Shown: in pieces, positions 1 through 10,500 of the stretch
Numbering within the stretch: position 1 is the first letter of the stretch
Layout of the letters: each line of letters opens with the position of its first letter
NCBI GenBank assembly: GCA_001275005.1
Contig: JWZX01003121.1
Coordinates: 1-34,293 of the forward strand
DNA from: Chrysochromulina tobinii
Taxonomy: Eukaryota; Haptophyta; Prymnesiales; Chrysochromulinaceae
Length of the DNA: 34,293 nt
Direction: 5' to 3'
The notes under the pieces: model-generated
The model's input: only the letters and a program-made list of their open reading frames with translations
What the model was told of the DNA's origin: nothing
Databases searched by the model: none
Position numbers and translations under genes: made by a program

Positions 1-511
1 CCGCGCTGGCGCACGGCCGCGGGCTGGGCGCGCGCGCGTCGCCTCTCCCTGGTCGGCGCGCGAATGCGCCGCGGCCCGCGCGCCGAACGCGCCGACTAAA
101 CGGCGACGCGCGCCGTCCGGCGCGCTCGCGCGCATCGGTCGTTCTCGTTCACGTCGTTGCGACGCGCCTCAAATAGAAATACTGATGTCTGATCGCCGGT
201 TACCACGTGCGTTTTCGTGCTTATCAGTGCTGTAGATGGTTACAATTGGAATGAAAATCTCACTACAAGACTGTGGGTGGGACTGGGAGCGTATGGACAG
301 CTTCATTCATGTTTCATGCCGTCCGAACGCATCCTGGCAGAGGACGAGCCTTGACGCTTTGTTCGACCTGCTCCGCTGCATCCCGGAGTCCTGACCATCA
401 ACGAGACAGCTGCTGCAGGGCCCACCCGTTTGCGCCCCGTGACCTCGATCGAGGCGTACGCCCTGAACATGGATTGCTTCCCCCCGCTACTGCTCAGCGA
501 TTAAGAGGAGC
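1..511. other. Intergenic, no gene recognised
   Basis: The first 170 bases or so are extremely CpG-rich, with runs of alternating gc; composition becomes more balanced after about 170. A plus-strand frame is open through part of this stretch (273-710), but it mainly runs antisense to the small gene that follows and shows no recognisable domain. I see no tRNA, rRNA or repeat family here. Confidence 0.5.
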
Positions 512-757
512 TTACTTCCCGCGCTTGGCGAGGTACTCGGCGAACGACTCGGCCTTGTGGATGGCCTGCTGCTTGCCCTTCGGGTCGTTCGGGTCGACGT
601 ACGTGGGCGCCGGGTCGCGGGTAGCCTCACCACCGCCGAAGCCCTTGCCGCCCATGGCGATCTTGGACTGCGCCAGCTTGGGGGCGAAGGCGGGGCCAGT
701 GAAGGCCTGAGCGAGCGCGAGCACGGCGGCAAGGACGACGATGCGGAGGTACAGCAT
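512..757 (-). CDS. Small plastid-targeted protein of unknown function (81 aa)
   Basis: The ATG at 757 opens an 81-residue frame ending in TAA at 512. The first 18 residues form a clean signal peptide: a hydrophobic core rich in Leu, Val and Ala, then AQA. The next residues read FTGPAFAP. A Phe directly after the signal-peptide cut, followed by a short Ser/Thr/Pro/Ala-rich stretch, is the known bipartite plastid import signal of algae with red secondary plastids. The mature part is about 45-50 residues, Gly-rich at first (MGGKGFGGG), then a charged segment (DPNDPKGKQQ, AESFAEYLAKRGK). It has no membrane segment, so it may be soluble in the stroma or a small peripheral subunit of a plastid complex. 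I do not recognise a named family. The gene is intronless. Plastid location is inferred from the leader; function is unknown. Confidence 0.82.
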   Translation of the reverse strand: MLYLRIVVLAAVLALAQAFTGPAFAPKLAQSKIAMGGKGFGGGEATRDPAPTYVDPNDPKGKQQAIHKAESFAEYLAKRGK

Positions 758-1293
758 GTTGCGAGTCGATATTGCTTTTAGCGAGATCGGGATCGTCGCA
801 GATCGCAGATCGCAATCCCGCGACGAAACGAGATTCGCTCAGGAGACGCGGTCCGCGTTTGGGACCCTCTTTTCGGTGGTCACGGAGGCTGTGAAAACGG
901 CAAAAAACCCGTGGGCTAACACTTACCTCACATGTAGTATGTACCCAAGGCTACCCATATCCCATAGAGTGTGCATAGTTTGTAACTTAGTTTCGTAAGT
1001 CGTGCTGCACTGAGCACTCTGGCCCGGGGGCGCCTCTCACGTCCGTCATGGCTCATGCCTCTCTCTAATCATGGCAAATTAATGGATAACATGGCGGGTG
1101 AATACTCTGAGGATCGCACGGAGTTGCCACACGTATGCCACACGGGCCACAAAAAGTTGTACACGCGGCTCGCGGGACGGACGCGGCTCGGTCGCGCAGC
1201 GGTTCGCAGCGAGTGTCTTGTCAAATTGTGCCTTCGTCCGTCCGCATGCCCACACACGCACACCCCCATGATGCAGCCGCTGTGCTGATGTGC
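758..1293. other. Intergenic, between two minus-strand genes
   Basis: This stretch holds the 5' flank of the small plastid protein and the 3' flank of the SRP54 M-domain-like gene. A short imperfect direct repeat based on gatcgcagatcgca lies around 795-820. Frames open here on both strands have no signal peptide, domain or consistent codon use. No RNA gene is seen. Confidence 0.45.
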
Positions 1294-1978
1294 TCACTTC
1301 TTGGTCTTCGCCTTCTGCGCCCTCTTGGCCGCCGCCCTCTTGGCCGCGCGGTTGGCTCCCGGCGGTGTGGCCATGCTTTCGTTGACCTCATCGGGGTCCT
1401 CTCCTGCCGCGATGCGGCGCGTCGACTCACGCATCGCCTCGAACTGCATCAGGAAGAGTCCGACCTCCGTCTCGGGCTGGCCGCTCGCGACGGCGAGCCG
1501 TTGGATGCGAGGGCCGGGCCTGGCGCCGCCTGACTTGAGGTCTTCAATCAGCATCTCGGGATTTGCCCGCTCGTCTTCTAGCATCACCTCGACGATTTTC
1601 TCGTGCTTCAGAAATTTCTGCTTGGTCTCCGCGAGCTGTGCGTCGGTGAGCGTCGGCATCCCCGGGATACCCTTGCCTCCCAGTTTGGCGAACGCAGAAG
1701 ACATTGTAAGGAAGTCCTCGAATGAGACCTCTCCGCTCGCAGCTCGCCGGTCGATTCCAGAGACGACCTCATCGGCACCGGTTGACACCGCCTTTGGTGC
1801 AGCCTCATCCCCTGCGGGGGTAGAGGTCCCAGCAACCTTTGCAAACTGATCAGCCGCCGACTTAAGGCCACCAAAGACGTCTCCAAACATCTTCGACGCG
1901 AGACTCTCCATCCGTGGGTCCTGGACCACGCGCCTTTTGCTGCTGGTGATAATGCTGCTGCTGCTGCTGCTGCTGATA

Positions 1979-2023
<45 letters not shown>

Positions 2024-2094
2024 CTGTACAGCGTGCGTGCTGACCAAGCCTGCACGGACAGCACGTACAACATGTTGAGCACGAGCTTTCGCAT
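1294..2094 (-). CDS. Stand-alone SRP54 M-domain-like protein with plastid-type leader (266 aa)
   Basis: I chose the ATG at 2094 because it opens a signal peptide (MRKLVLNMLYVLSVQA) followed by WSARTLY; the frame stays open upstream to 2160, but that extension is charged. A low-complexity serine tract follows, encoded by a CAG/CTG microsatellite. The body, from about residue 75, matches the SRP54/Ffh methionine-rich M domain: an SGEVSFEDFLTM helix (compare the sGkFtleDf pattern), a GIPGMP loop in the finger-loop position, and near residue 205 the RNA-binding helix-turn-helix, PGPRIQRLAVASG followed by the QFEAM helix. The N and G GTPase domains are absent, so this is not an intact SRP54. The tail is Lys/Ala-rich. 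In the family the M domain binds signal peptides and SRP RNA; here it may act as a plastid-targeting accessory factor or RNA binder. Family match is good; role and plastid location are inferred. Confidence 0.78.
1938..2026. repeat. CTG/CAG trinucleotide microsatellite inside a CDS
   Basis: Pure CTG/CAG runs are interrupted by two gataat hexamers. On the minus strand, in the frame of the M-domain gene, the repeat encodes two serine blocks separated by Ile-Ile; another minus frame would give polyglutamine. It sits between the signal peptide and the conserved domain, so length changes would alter only the leader/linker. Confidence 0.9.
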
Positions 2095-2446
2095 TGTTTT
2101 GCTTCGGAGATCGGACCGTTCTCGTAAACTTCTCACCTCATAAAGAGATGCAAAACCCAACCCATGGCCCTGTTGCTACGACGTGCCTTCACAATCGTAA
2201 AACAACAAACGATGGATCTGTGACGATCTGAGCGTCCGTGGTCACGTCGGCCCTGTGCGCGGGCCCGTGCATGCGGCGCGGCGGTCCGCGGTTCAGTATA
2301 GACAACGATACATAAACCCGACAGGTGCGTGCTTGTGGCACTCCTTTTGCGTGAAGTCATGCGCCAGAACCCCCTGCCGATCCAGCGTGGAGCATGCCCA
2401 TGCTGCACGCGTGCTGCCCGTACACTCACCCGCAGGGCTCGAGAGC
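2095..2446. other. Intergenic, 3' of helicase and 5' of M-domain gene
   Basis: About 350 bases between two genes on the same strand. It should contain the promoter of the M-domain gene and the 3' end of the helicase mRNA. I see no repeat, RNA gene or supported frame. Confidence 0.45.
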
Positions 2447-5029
2447 TCAGAAAGCGTCAGAGAAGCGGCCGCCACGATAGCCGCCGCCACCGCTGCCGCC
2501 GCCGCCACCGCTGCCGCCGCCGCCGCCGCTGCCGCCGCCGCGCTCCCCGCCGTACCGCCCGCTGCCGCCGCCACCACGGTCTCCATGATCGTTGTACCGT
2601 GCACCCCCGCCACCGCCGCCGCGGGAGCCATACGGTGAGCCGCCGCCACGATCGCCGCCGCGATCGTTGTAGCTGCTGCGGTACCCGCCGCCGCCACCAC
2701 GGAACCCGCCGCCGCCGCCGCCGCGACCGCCGCGACCGCCACGACCGACGCCACGACCGACGCCACGACCGCCTGGGCCGAAGGGCCGGTCCTTGCGCAG
2801 TGGCGGCAGATCGAGGCACTCAGAGAGCGTCAGAGGTCCCAAAGTCTTCGAGGCTGTCGAAGCGGTGACCATGTCTATGGCCATCTCGACTGGCAAGTCG
2901 AACACGAGCTGCGAGCGAGGAGCACGATACAGCGACGGTCAGCAGCACGCAGCGCGAGCAACATCGCAGCAGGCCTGGCGTGATGGTACCCGCAGCGGCC
3001 CCGGCCCTCCAAGGCCGCAGCAAGGGAGGCGCAGCCATTGGCGAAGCACGCAAGTGTTGTGCGCCGCATCGACGTCCGCAGGTGCCACGGCGGTGAAGGG
3101 CACGACTGCGGTGCTTTTTATGCGGCGGAGGCTAGGGTAGCCGAGGGCGCAGTGCATCCGAAGAGGGGGGCAGTGCGTTCGCGAGGCACGTACCTGGCTT
3201 GCGTCTTCGCACGCACGGATCTTACCAACGTGATCGGCAGCGCGCTCACCACTCGAAGTCTTCCCGAGACGATTGATGGCCGCCATGGCGTCGCCGGCGG
3301 TGAGCATGCTGCCATCACTTGCCTCGAGGAGCAAGGTCGTCTGCCCCTCCTCGCCCGTAAGCAGTGAGCGCTGCGTGAGCGTCACCTTGCCTGCAACGAG
3401 CGCGAGCGCCTGCGCCACGTGGGCGACCACGTCGTCACCCGCAAGCAGCTCGGCTGCCGCTGCCGTGAAGTACTTTTGAACCTTGGGCTCAACGGCCTTG
3501 AGCCGGCGTGGCACGAGCTGCGCGGCCGCCGCCATCACCGTTGACGTCGAGGGCGGTCCGGACTTGACGAAGCGCACGTTGGCGCGCCGCTCGAGATTGG
3601 TGACCTCGCGCTCTTCTCGCTCCGAGTAAAGGAGTAGCGACGTACCGGTACGGCCTGCGCGGCCTGTCCGGCCCGAGCGGTGCACGTACGAATCGGGGTC
3701 CTGTGGCAAGCGATACTGAACCACGAGGTCGATGCCCTGGATGTCGATGCCACGCGCTGCCACGTCCGTCGCCACGAGCACGTTGAAGTGACCCTCACGG
3801 AATCTCCGCAGCGTCAGATCGCGCTGAGCCTGTGAAAAGTCGCCGTGGAGAGCCTGCGGCGAGAGGGCGGAGAGGGCCGAGGAGGCGCACAGCTCGTCGA
3901 CTTCGCGCTTGGTCGAGGTGAACACGATCGTCTTCGCATTCTCCGTTCCGTACACGGCGATCACATCCGCGAGGGTCGAGCAGCGTGCCGTCTCGGCAGC
4001 GGGCGTGAGCACAGCGCGGTGGTCTACCGATGTGGCCGCCTCCGATTGGCCCTTGCCCACGGCGTCGATCTCGATCGGGTCAGTCTGATGCTGGCGCGAT
4101 ACGTCGCGCACCCATGGCGGATGCGTTGCCGAGAAGAGGACCGTCTGCCTGTCCTGCGCAGAGGCCGCCTCGAGGATCTGTTCCACGTCCTCCTTGAAAC
4201 CCATGTTGAGCATCTCGTCCGCCTCGTCGAGCACCACGTGGCGCAGGTTGTCGAGCAGCAGCCCGCCGTTGTTCAGATGGTCGATGATGCGCCCTGGCGT
4301 ACCCACGAGCACGTCGATGCCGTTGCGCAGTGCACGCTCCTGCGGCGGATATGGGGTGCCACCCGTGAAAGTGTGAACTTCCATGCGGTGCGGCCGGCCG
4401 AGCATTTGGATGACCTCGCCAACCTGCTTGGCGAGCTCGCGCGTCGGCACGAGCACGAGCATGCGCGGCGCCCGACCACGTTCGGGCCGCTCGCGGCGCT
4501 GCTCTTCGGCCAGCCGCTGCACGAGTGGGAGCGCGAAGGCAAGAGTCTTGCCTGTACCCGTGCGCGAGCGCCCAAGCATGTCATGCCCCGCACGCAGCAT
4601 GTCGTACGACTGGGCCTGGATGGGCGTAAAGTGAGTGATGCCCTTCTCGGCGAGCATGGTGACCGTGGTCTCGTCCACGTTAAACATCGCGATCGGCGGA
4701 CGGTCAGGATCGTCCGGATCCGGCGTGGGTGCGGCATTCGGGTCGTCGTCATCCAGGGCCCACAGCTTCTCTGAGTCGCCGGCTATGCCGCCGTCGTCGT
4801 CGAGCGCTAACGATGCGAGCACGTCCGCAGCCTCGACCTCCTCATCTCCAGGAATCGAAATGTATTCATCATCAAACGGCGTGGATTTACCGTCGACACG
4901 CTCGGCTGCGACGCACTGCACTGCGGTGCGCTGGTGATGCGCCGCGCGGCAGGTGAATGGTGTTGGAACCAGCGAGGTCGGCAACCAGGAAGCCGTAGTC
5001 AAGGCTAGGGCAAACATCGCTCCCGTCAT
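2447..5029 (-). CDS. Plastid RH3-type DEAD-box RNA helicase with GUCT domain (two exons, ~765 aa)
   Basis: Spliced gene: exon 1 at 5029-3194, exon 2 at 2908-2447. The DEAD-box core is complete: Q motif (FTPIQAQ), motif I SRTGTGKT near residue 154, PTRELAKQV, TPGRI, DEAD near 265, SAT, IVFTST, ATDVAARGIDI and HRSGRTGRAG near 450. After a linker comes a GUCT domain, ending VGKIRACEDAS on exon 1 and resuming LVFDLPVEMA on exon 2; this matches chloroplast RH3 and bacterial DbpA-like relatives. The last 100 residues are Gly/Arg-rich (RGG-like), an RNA-binding tail typical of this group. The ATG at 5029 opens a hydrophobic leader (MFALALTTASWLP) suited to secondary-plastid import; an upstream in-frame ATG exists at 5107. 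RH3 acts in plastid ribosome assembly and intron splicing; that role is inferred from family. It is divergent from the FHA gene. Confidence 0.88.
2909..3193 (-). other. Spliceosomal intron (285 bp, phase 0) in the helicase gene
   Basis: On the minus strand the donor reads CAG|GTACGTG (intron from 3193) and the acceptor CTCGCTCGCAG|CTC (intron ends at 2909). Splicing restores the conserved GUCT segment that links the VGKI strand to the VFDLP helix. Reading through instead gives about 85 residues with no family resemblance and loses the RGG tail, so the intron is well supported by domain continuity. Confidence 0.85.
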
Positions 5030-5418
5030 ATGACGTGAAGCGGTGAAGGCCTCGGGGCAAAAACCGTTTCCTCGAAGTTCACATATGAGATGCAATCTCA
5101 ACCTCATCTCAGAGATTCACGTCCCGGTCCACAGTGTCTACTTGGTCTGGTCTTTGTGCGCGACAAACCGTGCTACGGCACATACAATTGTATGTGCATT
5201 GCCGAACTGAACTTGCTTCGTGCCCACTCGTGTGCGCACGTTCGGTCGTTCGCACCCAAACATGCCCAAGCTCTTACCTGTAGGTGAGATGGGGCGTGCT
5301 CGCATCGCGAACCGTTCCTCTTAACGGAGCCGTTCACGACAACACGTCGGTTGCCACTTCACGGTTCACGCCGACTTTGACTTGACTTCACGCCGCATCG
5401 CGCTCTCATTTCGCATAA
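5030..5418. promoter_or_regulatory. Divergent intergenic region between helicase and FHA genes
   Basis: These 389 bases separate the two start codons (5029 minus, 5419 plus) and must hold both 5' UTRs and promoters. A 20-bp perfect palindrome, gcacatacaattgtatgtgc, lies at 5178-5197, near the middle, and is a candidate binding site for a dimeric factor. No canonical TATA box is obvious. Confidence 0.5.
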
Positions 5419-6810
5419 ATGGCGGCGAGATGGGAACCGCCCGCCTGGGCGACCCTACCGAAGAGCAGCTTGGTTGCGCTCGAGGTGCGCCATGGTTCCA
5501 CCGTGCTCAAAACGCACAGTCTGGTTGCGAAGAAGGCCTTCGTGCTCGGTCGGCAGGTCGGCGTTGCGGATCTCCTCGTTGAGGATGAGGGTGTCTCTCG
5601 CCAGCACGCAGCGCTGGTGCACAAGGATGACGCGCTCTTCCTCATCGATCTCAAGTCACTCGCGGGAGTCACCGTTGACGGCCAGCGCGTCAAGCCGCTC
5701 GAGGCCACGACATTGAAGGAGGGCTCCGAGATCGCGCTCGGAGAGACTGCTCTCCGCTATTTTGTCAAGGGCCTTGCAGCAATGCCGCCTCCGCCCGCAG
5801 CATCGGTGTCCGCCTTCGAGCCGCCTGCGTGGGCTGTGGTGCCACCAGTGCCCGTCATCATGCAGCTTCAGGAGGGTGGCCAGAAGATCCAGTCTCTCGA
5901 CCTCTCTCGGCATTCCTCATACGTGCTCGGTCGGAGCAGTGCCTCTGCCAAGATCATCGTGCCACACGATTCAGTCTCTCGCCAGCACGCTGCCATCGTG
6001 CACGGCCTTCGGGGCGATGGTGGTGCGCCTTCGGTCCACATCATCGATCTCAACTCCGCTAAGGGCACGTTCCTCGACCTCGGCCGCGGGTGGACGCGAT
6101 TAGTGCCAAACGCGCCCACCCTCTGGCCGCCTGGTGGTCGTCTACGCCTCGGCGACTGCCCGACGCGTGTTGTCTTCCCGCCGCCCGTGGGCTCTGCGCC
6201 CCCAGCAGGTGCCAGCACAGCAGCCCCCTCGATGGCGGCTGCCGGCTCATTAAAGGCCCCGCTGCAAATGCTACCGCCCCCTGCCCTAGGAGCGAGCCAG
6301 GCCCTTTCCTCTGCATCCACCGCTGTGGGCGCCGCTGCACACACCGCCGTCGACCGTGTCGCAAACGGTGCCTCCCAGACGGACGGTGCGGCGGACGACG
6401 CGCCGCAGTTCTCCTCACTGCTCTCGAGCACTCTCGTGAGACCCGCTGAGCCGGAGCAAGAATCAGTGAACACGGCTACAGATGCTGCTGCTGCTGAAAA
6501 CAGCGACATCTCGATTGGTGCTGCCGGTCCGGGCGCGCCGATTCCGCTGAAGAATGCCGACTTCCGCAATGCGTTGCTGCCCTTCTTGAGCGTCAAAGTG
6601 GTCGAAGAACCGTCTGCACGCAACGGCAGCGAGAAACCCAAAGGTAAGCACAGCAAAAAGCGACGCGCTAACGACGACTCTGAGTCAGACGGTGAGGCGC
6701 CACCGCCGCCGATGGTGCTCGACAAAAGCGAGCAGTCCGGCGGGCTCATACTTCGCAAGGAGAAAGCGGCAGCAGGAAAGAAAAAGGCCTCGACGAAGAT
6801 CAAGTTCTGA
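5419..6810 (+). CDS. Tandem FHA-domain protein, NIPP1-like (463 aa)
   Basis: The intronless frame starts at an ATG in good context (taaATGG) and ends at TGA 6808-6810. Two forkhead-associated domains are visible. FHA1 (about residues 18-110) has FVLGRQ, then VSRQHAAL and LIDLKSLAGVTVDG. FHA2 (about 150-255) has YVLGRSS, VSRQHAAIVHG and HIIDLNSAKGTFLD. Both keep the GR, SRxHA and N/S-x-G core that binds phosphothreonine. Each is preceded by PPAWA, the lead-in found in NIPP1 (PPP1R8), an inhibitor of nuclear protein phosphatase 1 tied to splicing. The middle is Ala/Pro/Ser-rich; the C terminus has a Lys/Arg-rich nuclear-localisation-like stretch (KHSKKRR) and ends KKKASTKIKF. A nuclear phosphoprotein-binding adaptor is likely. 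NIPP1 has one FHA, so the duplication is unusual. I could not identify a clear PP1-docking RVxF motif. Confidence 0.85.
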   Translation: MAARWEPPAWATLPKSSLVALEVRHGSTVLKTHSLVAKKAFVLGRQVGVADLLVEDEGVSRQHAALVHKDDALFLIDLKSLAGVTVDGQRVKPLEATTLKEGSEIALGETALRYFVKGLAAMPPPPAASVSAFEPPAWAVVPPVPVIMQLQEGGQKIQSLDLSRHSSYVLGRSSASAKIIVPHDSVSRQHAAIVHGLRGDGGAPSVHIIDLNSAKGTFLDLGRGWTRLVPNAPTLWPPGGRLRLGDCPTRVVFPPPVGSAPPAGASTAAPSMAAAGSLKAPLQMLPPPALGASQALSSASTAVGAAAHTAVDRVANGASQTDGAADDAPQFSSLLSSTLVRPAEPEQESVNTATDAAAAENSDISIGAAGPGAPIPLKNADFRNALLPFLSVKVVEEPSARNGSEKPKGKHSKKRRANDDSESDGEAPPPPMVLDKSEQSGGLILRKEKAAAGKKKASTKIKF

Positions 6811-7514
6811 TGAAGACTGCACCGCGACGGGATGCCACTGCCATGTCTGACTCGCTGACGACGGAGTGAGAAGTGCAGCCGAATCGGCTGCCCGCCGCGC
6901 GTTTTTGGACCACACCTCTGCGTGCAGTGCGGTGACCGGTGCCGGCCGGGTGGCGTGGGCGCGCGGATCGCGGGACGCCGACCCGCCGCGCTCAAAATAG
7001 GTTTTTAGCTTTCGACGGGCCGATACGTTGCGGGGTAATCCGTTGTCGTCCTTCGCCGCCGTGTCACGCCAAACGCCCAACGAACGGCGGACGAAAATCA
7101 AATTAACGTAAAATCAAGAGTCATATAAATCGCCAACCGAGACGCGACCAAGAATGAAGAAATGTCCGCATATGCCCGGCCGTATATCTCTACTGCGTCT
7201 CAATGCTTGCCGCTCGTCTATACCGTACCGCTCGTCTATACACCCGCTTACCTCATAAGTACTCGATACTAGAATCGCTCTTAGCCTTCTAAGGTTCTCG
7301 CTCTCGAGTGCAGGGCCTTGTAGGTCCGAGTATTTTGAATTTCGTTTGCAGTTCTCATTTCTGCGCACTGCGGCGGCCTTGCGCGCGTGAGACGGGTGAT
7401 GGAGTCGGCGCGTCGACATCGTGTGTTCGCCGCTGCTGTCACAATCGCCGCTGACTCATGAGCGGTCGGGTTGCCCCCATTCGCCTCTGGTCTGCCGACT
7501 AGCAGAACGAGCAT
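6811..7514. other. Convergent intergenic region, no gene recognised
   Basis: Seven hundred bases lie between the stop codons of two converging genes. The stretch includes AT-richer parts around 7080-7280 and a short tandem: ccgctcgtctatac occurs twice near 7208-7242. Open frames are short or antisense with no domain. Confidence 0.45.
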
Positions 7515-10500
7515 CTATTTCTGCTTCGTCTGCAACTCGTGCATTGCACCTGGCATAGAGTTGTCCTTCGCCCACGTGAAAAACTCAATTGCTGAGATTC
7601 GCACATTCGTGGTTCGGGTTGCACCTTCTGATGGGGTCTCATCCGAACCCTCAATGCGGCGAAAGATTATCTGCAGTAAATGTTCAAGGCACCGATGGAT
7701 CGGCTGACGAGGCGGCGAGTTCCACTTTCCGGTGCGCTCGGTCTGGAACACTTCGAACATGGCTGGCTTCTCGCGTTTCAGATGGGCCACAAAAACCCCC
7801 GCGTCCGGGAGTTCCGCGTCACGGATCTCATCGTCTGTGGGCAGAGGTGCGATGGCTGCGAACCGGCAGAGGGCTTCGAGGAAGCCCTCGAATGGCAGAT
7901 GCTTTTCCTTGAGCCGGCCGCCGACGGTCTGCCCGTCGATGACGCACATGATCGACCAAAGGAAGCAGTATGCCGACACGCTCTTGCTCGGTCCAGAATT
8001 CTCGCCGATCAGGCCAAGGCTGCGCAAAAAGCCTCGCCAAACCTCAAAGCTGCAAAGCTTTCCAAGCTGGCCGCGTGTGTTGGTAAGCGCGTCCAGGCCG
8101 TCAAAAATGACGCGCAGCGACATCTCGTGCTTCGTGAGTACGTCATGCACCTCTTGTGTGTAGCAGTGACCGCGCCTGAACTCGTCTGGGGCACTCAAAG
8201 ACGGCTGGAGAGTCGGACTGACGTCAGACACGAGAAGCTGCTCTAGTGCCACACTCATGTTGGTTGTGACGCCACTCAGAAGATAGCGACTGAGTGCGAC
8301 ACGGACGATGGCGCACATAAACTCGATTCGGGTCAGGCCACTCTGCCGATTCTTTTCGTCCTTCTTCTCGATCGTCGTGGCGGTCTCGCTCTTCAACGCG
8401 TTCTCACTCGTGTGTTGCCGCGCTTCCCCCATGGCGACCGCCTCGGAGAAGATCAAGTCTATGTCAACCCTCTTGCAGTGCTCAGAGTCGTTCACGAAAA
8501 GCTTTGAATCATTGGCGAATCGGGTCCATCCATCTAGCGCAACCAAGTCGACATCGTCCTCTGAAGACAGCGCCGCTTTGCAATAGTAGCTAAACGCAAG
8601 GTTGATCAGCTGGTGATGAATCAACAGTATCGCACCAACCTCTTCATACTCTTCTGGAATGCCTTCGGAGTCGTGGTTCGTCGCGGCGTCGCCATCAAAA
8701 CGGAAGATCGTGCGCATGACGTTGTGGCGTAGCACCCGCCTCCATTCATTGGAGAATCGCTTGAACAGAACTTCCTCGTTGTCGTAAAAGTCCTTGGCGT
8801 CACACCACCTTTCACGCGGCGCCCAGATTGATTTGCGCAAGCTGAAGGGCGTAACTTGCACTTCGAAGAAGCCATAGGGTGGAGGTCGGCTCGGGATGGC
8901 ATACCAACGTCGAGCCAAGGTGAGTTTCTGCTGCTTCTGCGCAAGCATCGCGTTCGACGATGGTAGACCATATCCGCCTGGGCGGGCGCCGCTACGTCTC
9001 AGTTTCTCCCTCCGCACCAGGTCAGCCTCTTCGCCAGGTTGCGGCTCTAACCAGACACTCGTCAAGTGGTCGAGATATGCTCGCGTATCGTCGCTTTCAC
9101 GAGAGAGCTCGTGTGGCGAATATGACTCAATGTCCCGAAAATGCGCGACGCTGATCTCTGGCCTTGCAGGGAGATGTGGTGGCTGCTGCAAGGTGCGTCT
9201 CGACCGTTGTTTCGGACTCGCCGCCGATTCTGGAAAGGTCTGCCAAGCCCACGTCTTCTCCATCAAGAGTTGAGAGTGCGGAGCGGTAGAGTCTGCTGCC
9301 TTCACACCTGGCGCCGCCGCTTGTTGTAAGGGTCTTGATGGTGCAACCCGATGCGTCGGTGCCTGGTTGCGACCGCTACTCCCAGCGCCAGCCTTGATAC
9401 GCATCATCTCCGTCATGCGCAACTCTGTCAGCATGCCATCCAATGCATCTCGGGTGACCCTTTGTCGACTGCTATGCTTCTTGTACTCGAGTGGTATCTC
9501 AGGAACCTTTGCACGCTGAATGATCCCCGCGGTCGAGGCCGTCTGCTCGAGCGGAAACTGCAGGTGAAATGGCTCTTTGCGTGCGTACAGCTCAGGCACG
9601 GAGGCAGCATGTTCTTTAGGTGTATCGCGCTGGTTTTTCGCCGCTGCATTGGTGACATGCGGACGCCGTGCGTCGATCACGACATTCTCCTCCTCATCTT
9701 CATCATAGAGACCGTCAACATCGTAATCATGCCCGGGCTCGTCATCTGAAGGAAGAAACCAAAGCTTTGTCGCCAACGAACGGCCATGATTCACATTCTG
9801 AACAAGACGTCGAGACTGCGTCCGGCCATCCGCTATGATGCGCAATGCGAGGCTGCGCATCCTTTGGAGGTGGTTGGCGAAAGCAGCATGCCGCGCACGG
9901 TTCCAGCTGCTTTTAGCTGTGTTCTTAGCATCGGCCTCGACGTTCACTTCATCCAGAGCGTGCCCGGCGGCCAGGGTTCCGGTCACCAAGTAGTGATCTG
10001 CCTCTTGAGGGAGGCGTACAGGCGAGGATAGCTGCTGCAGGACAATGCTCTCTCCACGCATGCACCGGTTGCCGAGCGATGCAGCAGCGTTCAAGTTGTA
10101 CTGCAGATGAGTCAGCTTCATTACTACCAACTCGAGAACAACTTCATGGTCGTACGTCCAGCGATGTGAGCATCGTGTCAAGAGGGGCGTGCGCGAGAGA
10201 CTACGCACGAAAGCAAAGAAAATGGCCACCCACGTCGCGGAGGCCCCGAGCAACGCGCCTGGCCTCTGACGTGACACCTGCAGGAAAGCAGCGCGTGCTA
10301 TCTCTGTTGTTGCTATTCCCAGCTGAGAGCAGCATGACATGAAGCGCTCTAATGCGAGTGCATGCTCGCCAAGTTGCGTAGTGCCTGCAGCAACCGACGT
10401 CGCTTGAGCCTTTTCCCTGGCATTCCGACTGCCGATGTTGAAGATAGAGTGCGCCATGGCAGCGTGAACAATTGAAGTGGTGACCATCTCACCATAGTAG

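Noticed and set aside
273-710. Plus-strand frame of 145 aa
   Set aside because: Half lies antisense to the small plastid protein and the rest shows no domain or signal.
1862-2047. Polyglutamine frame on the minus strand
   Set aside because: Out-of-frame reading of the CAG microsatellite; the serine frame continues into the conserved M domain.
2293-2766. Polyalanine frame antisense/alternate to the helicase RGG tail
   Set aside because: Simple product of the GGC/CCG-rich codons in another frame.
2939-3193. Read-through C terminus of the helicase frame
   Set aside because: Residues after EDASQ do not resemble GUCT proteins; a consensus GT-AG intron restores the domain.
3845-4774. Plus-strand frame of 309 aa
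   Set aside because: Antisense to the DEAD-box core; His/Arg/Leu-rich shadow.
5868-6995. Long minus-strand frame (375 aa)
   Set aside because: Antisense to the FHA gene; Arg/Pro/Ser-rich product without domains, while the plus strand has two clear FHA domains.
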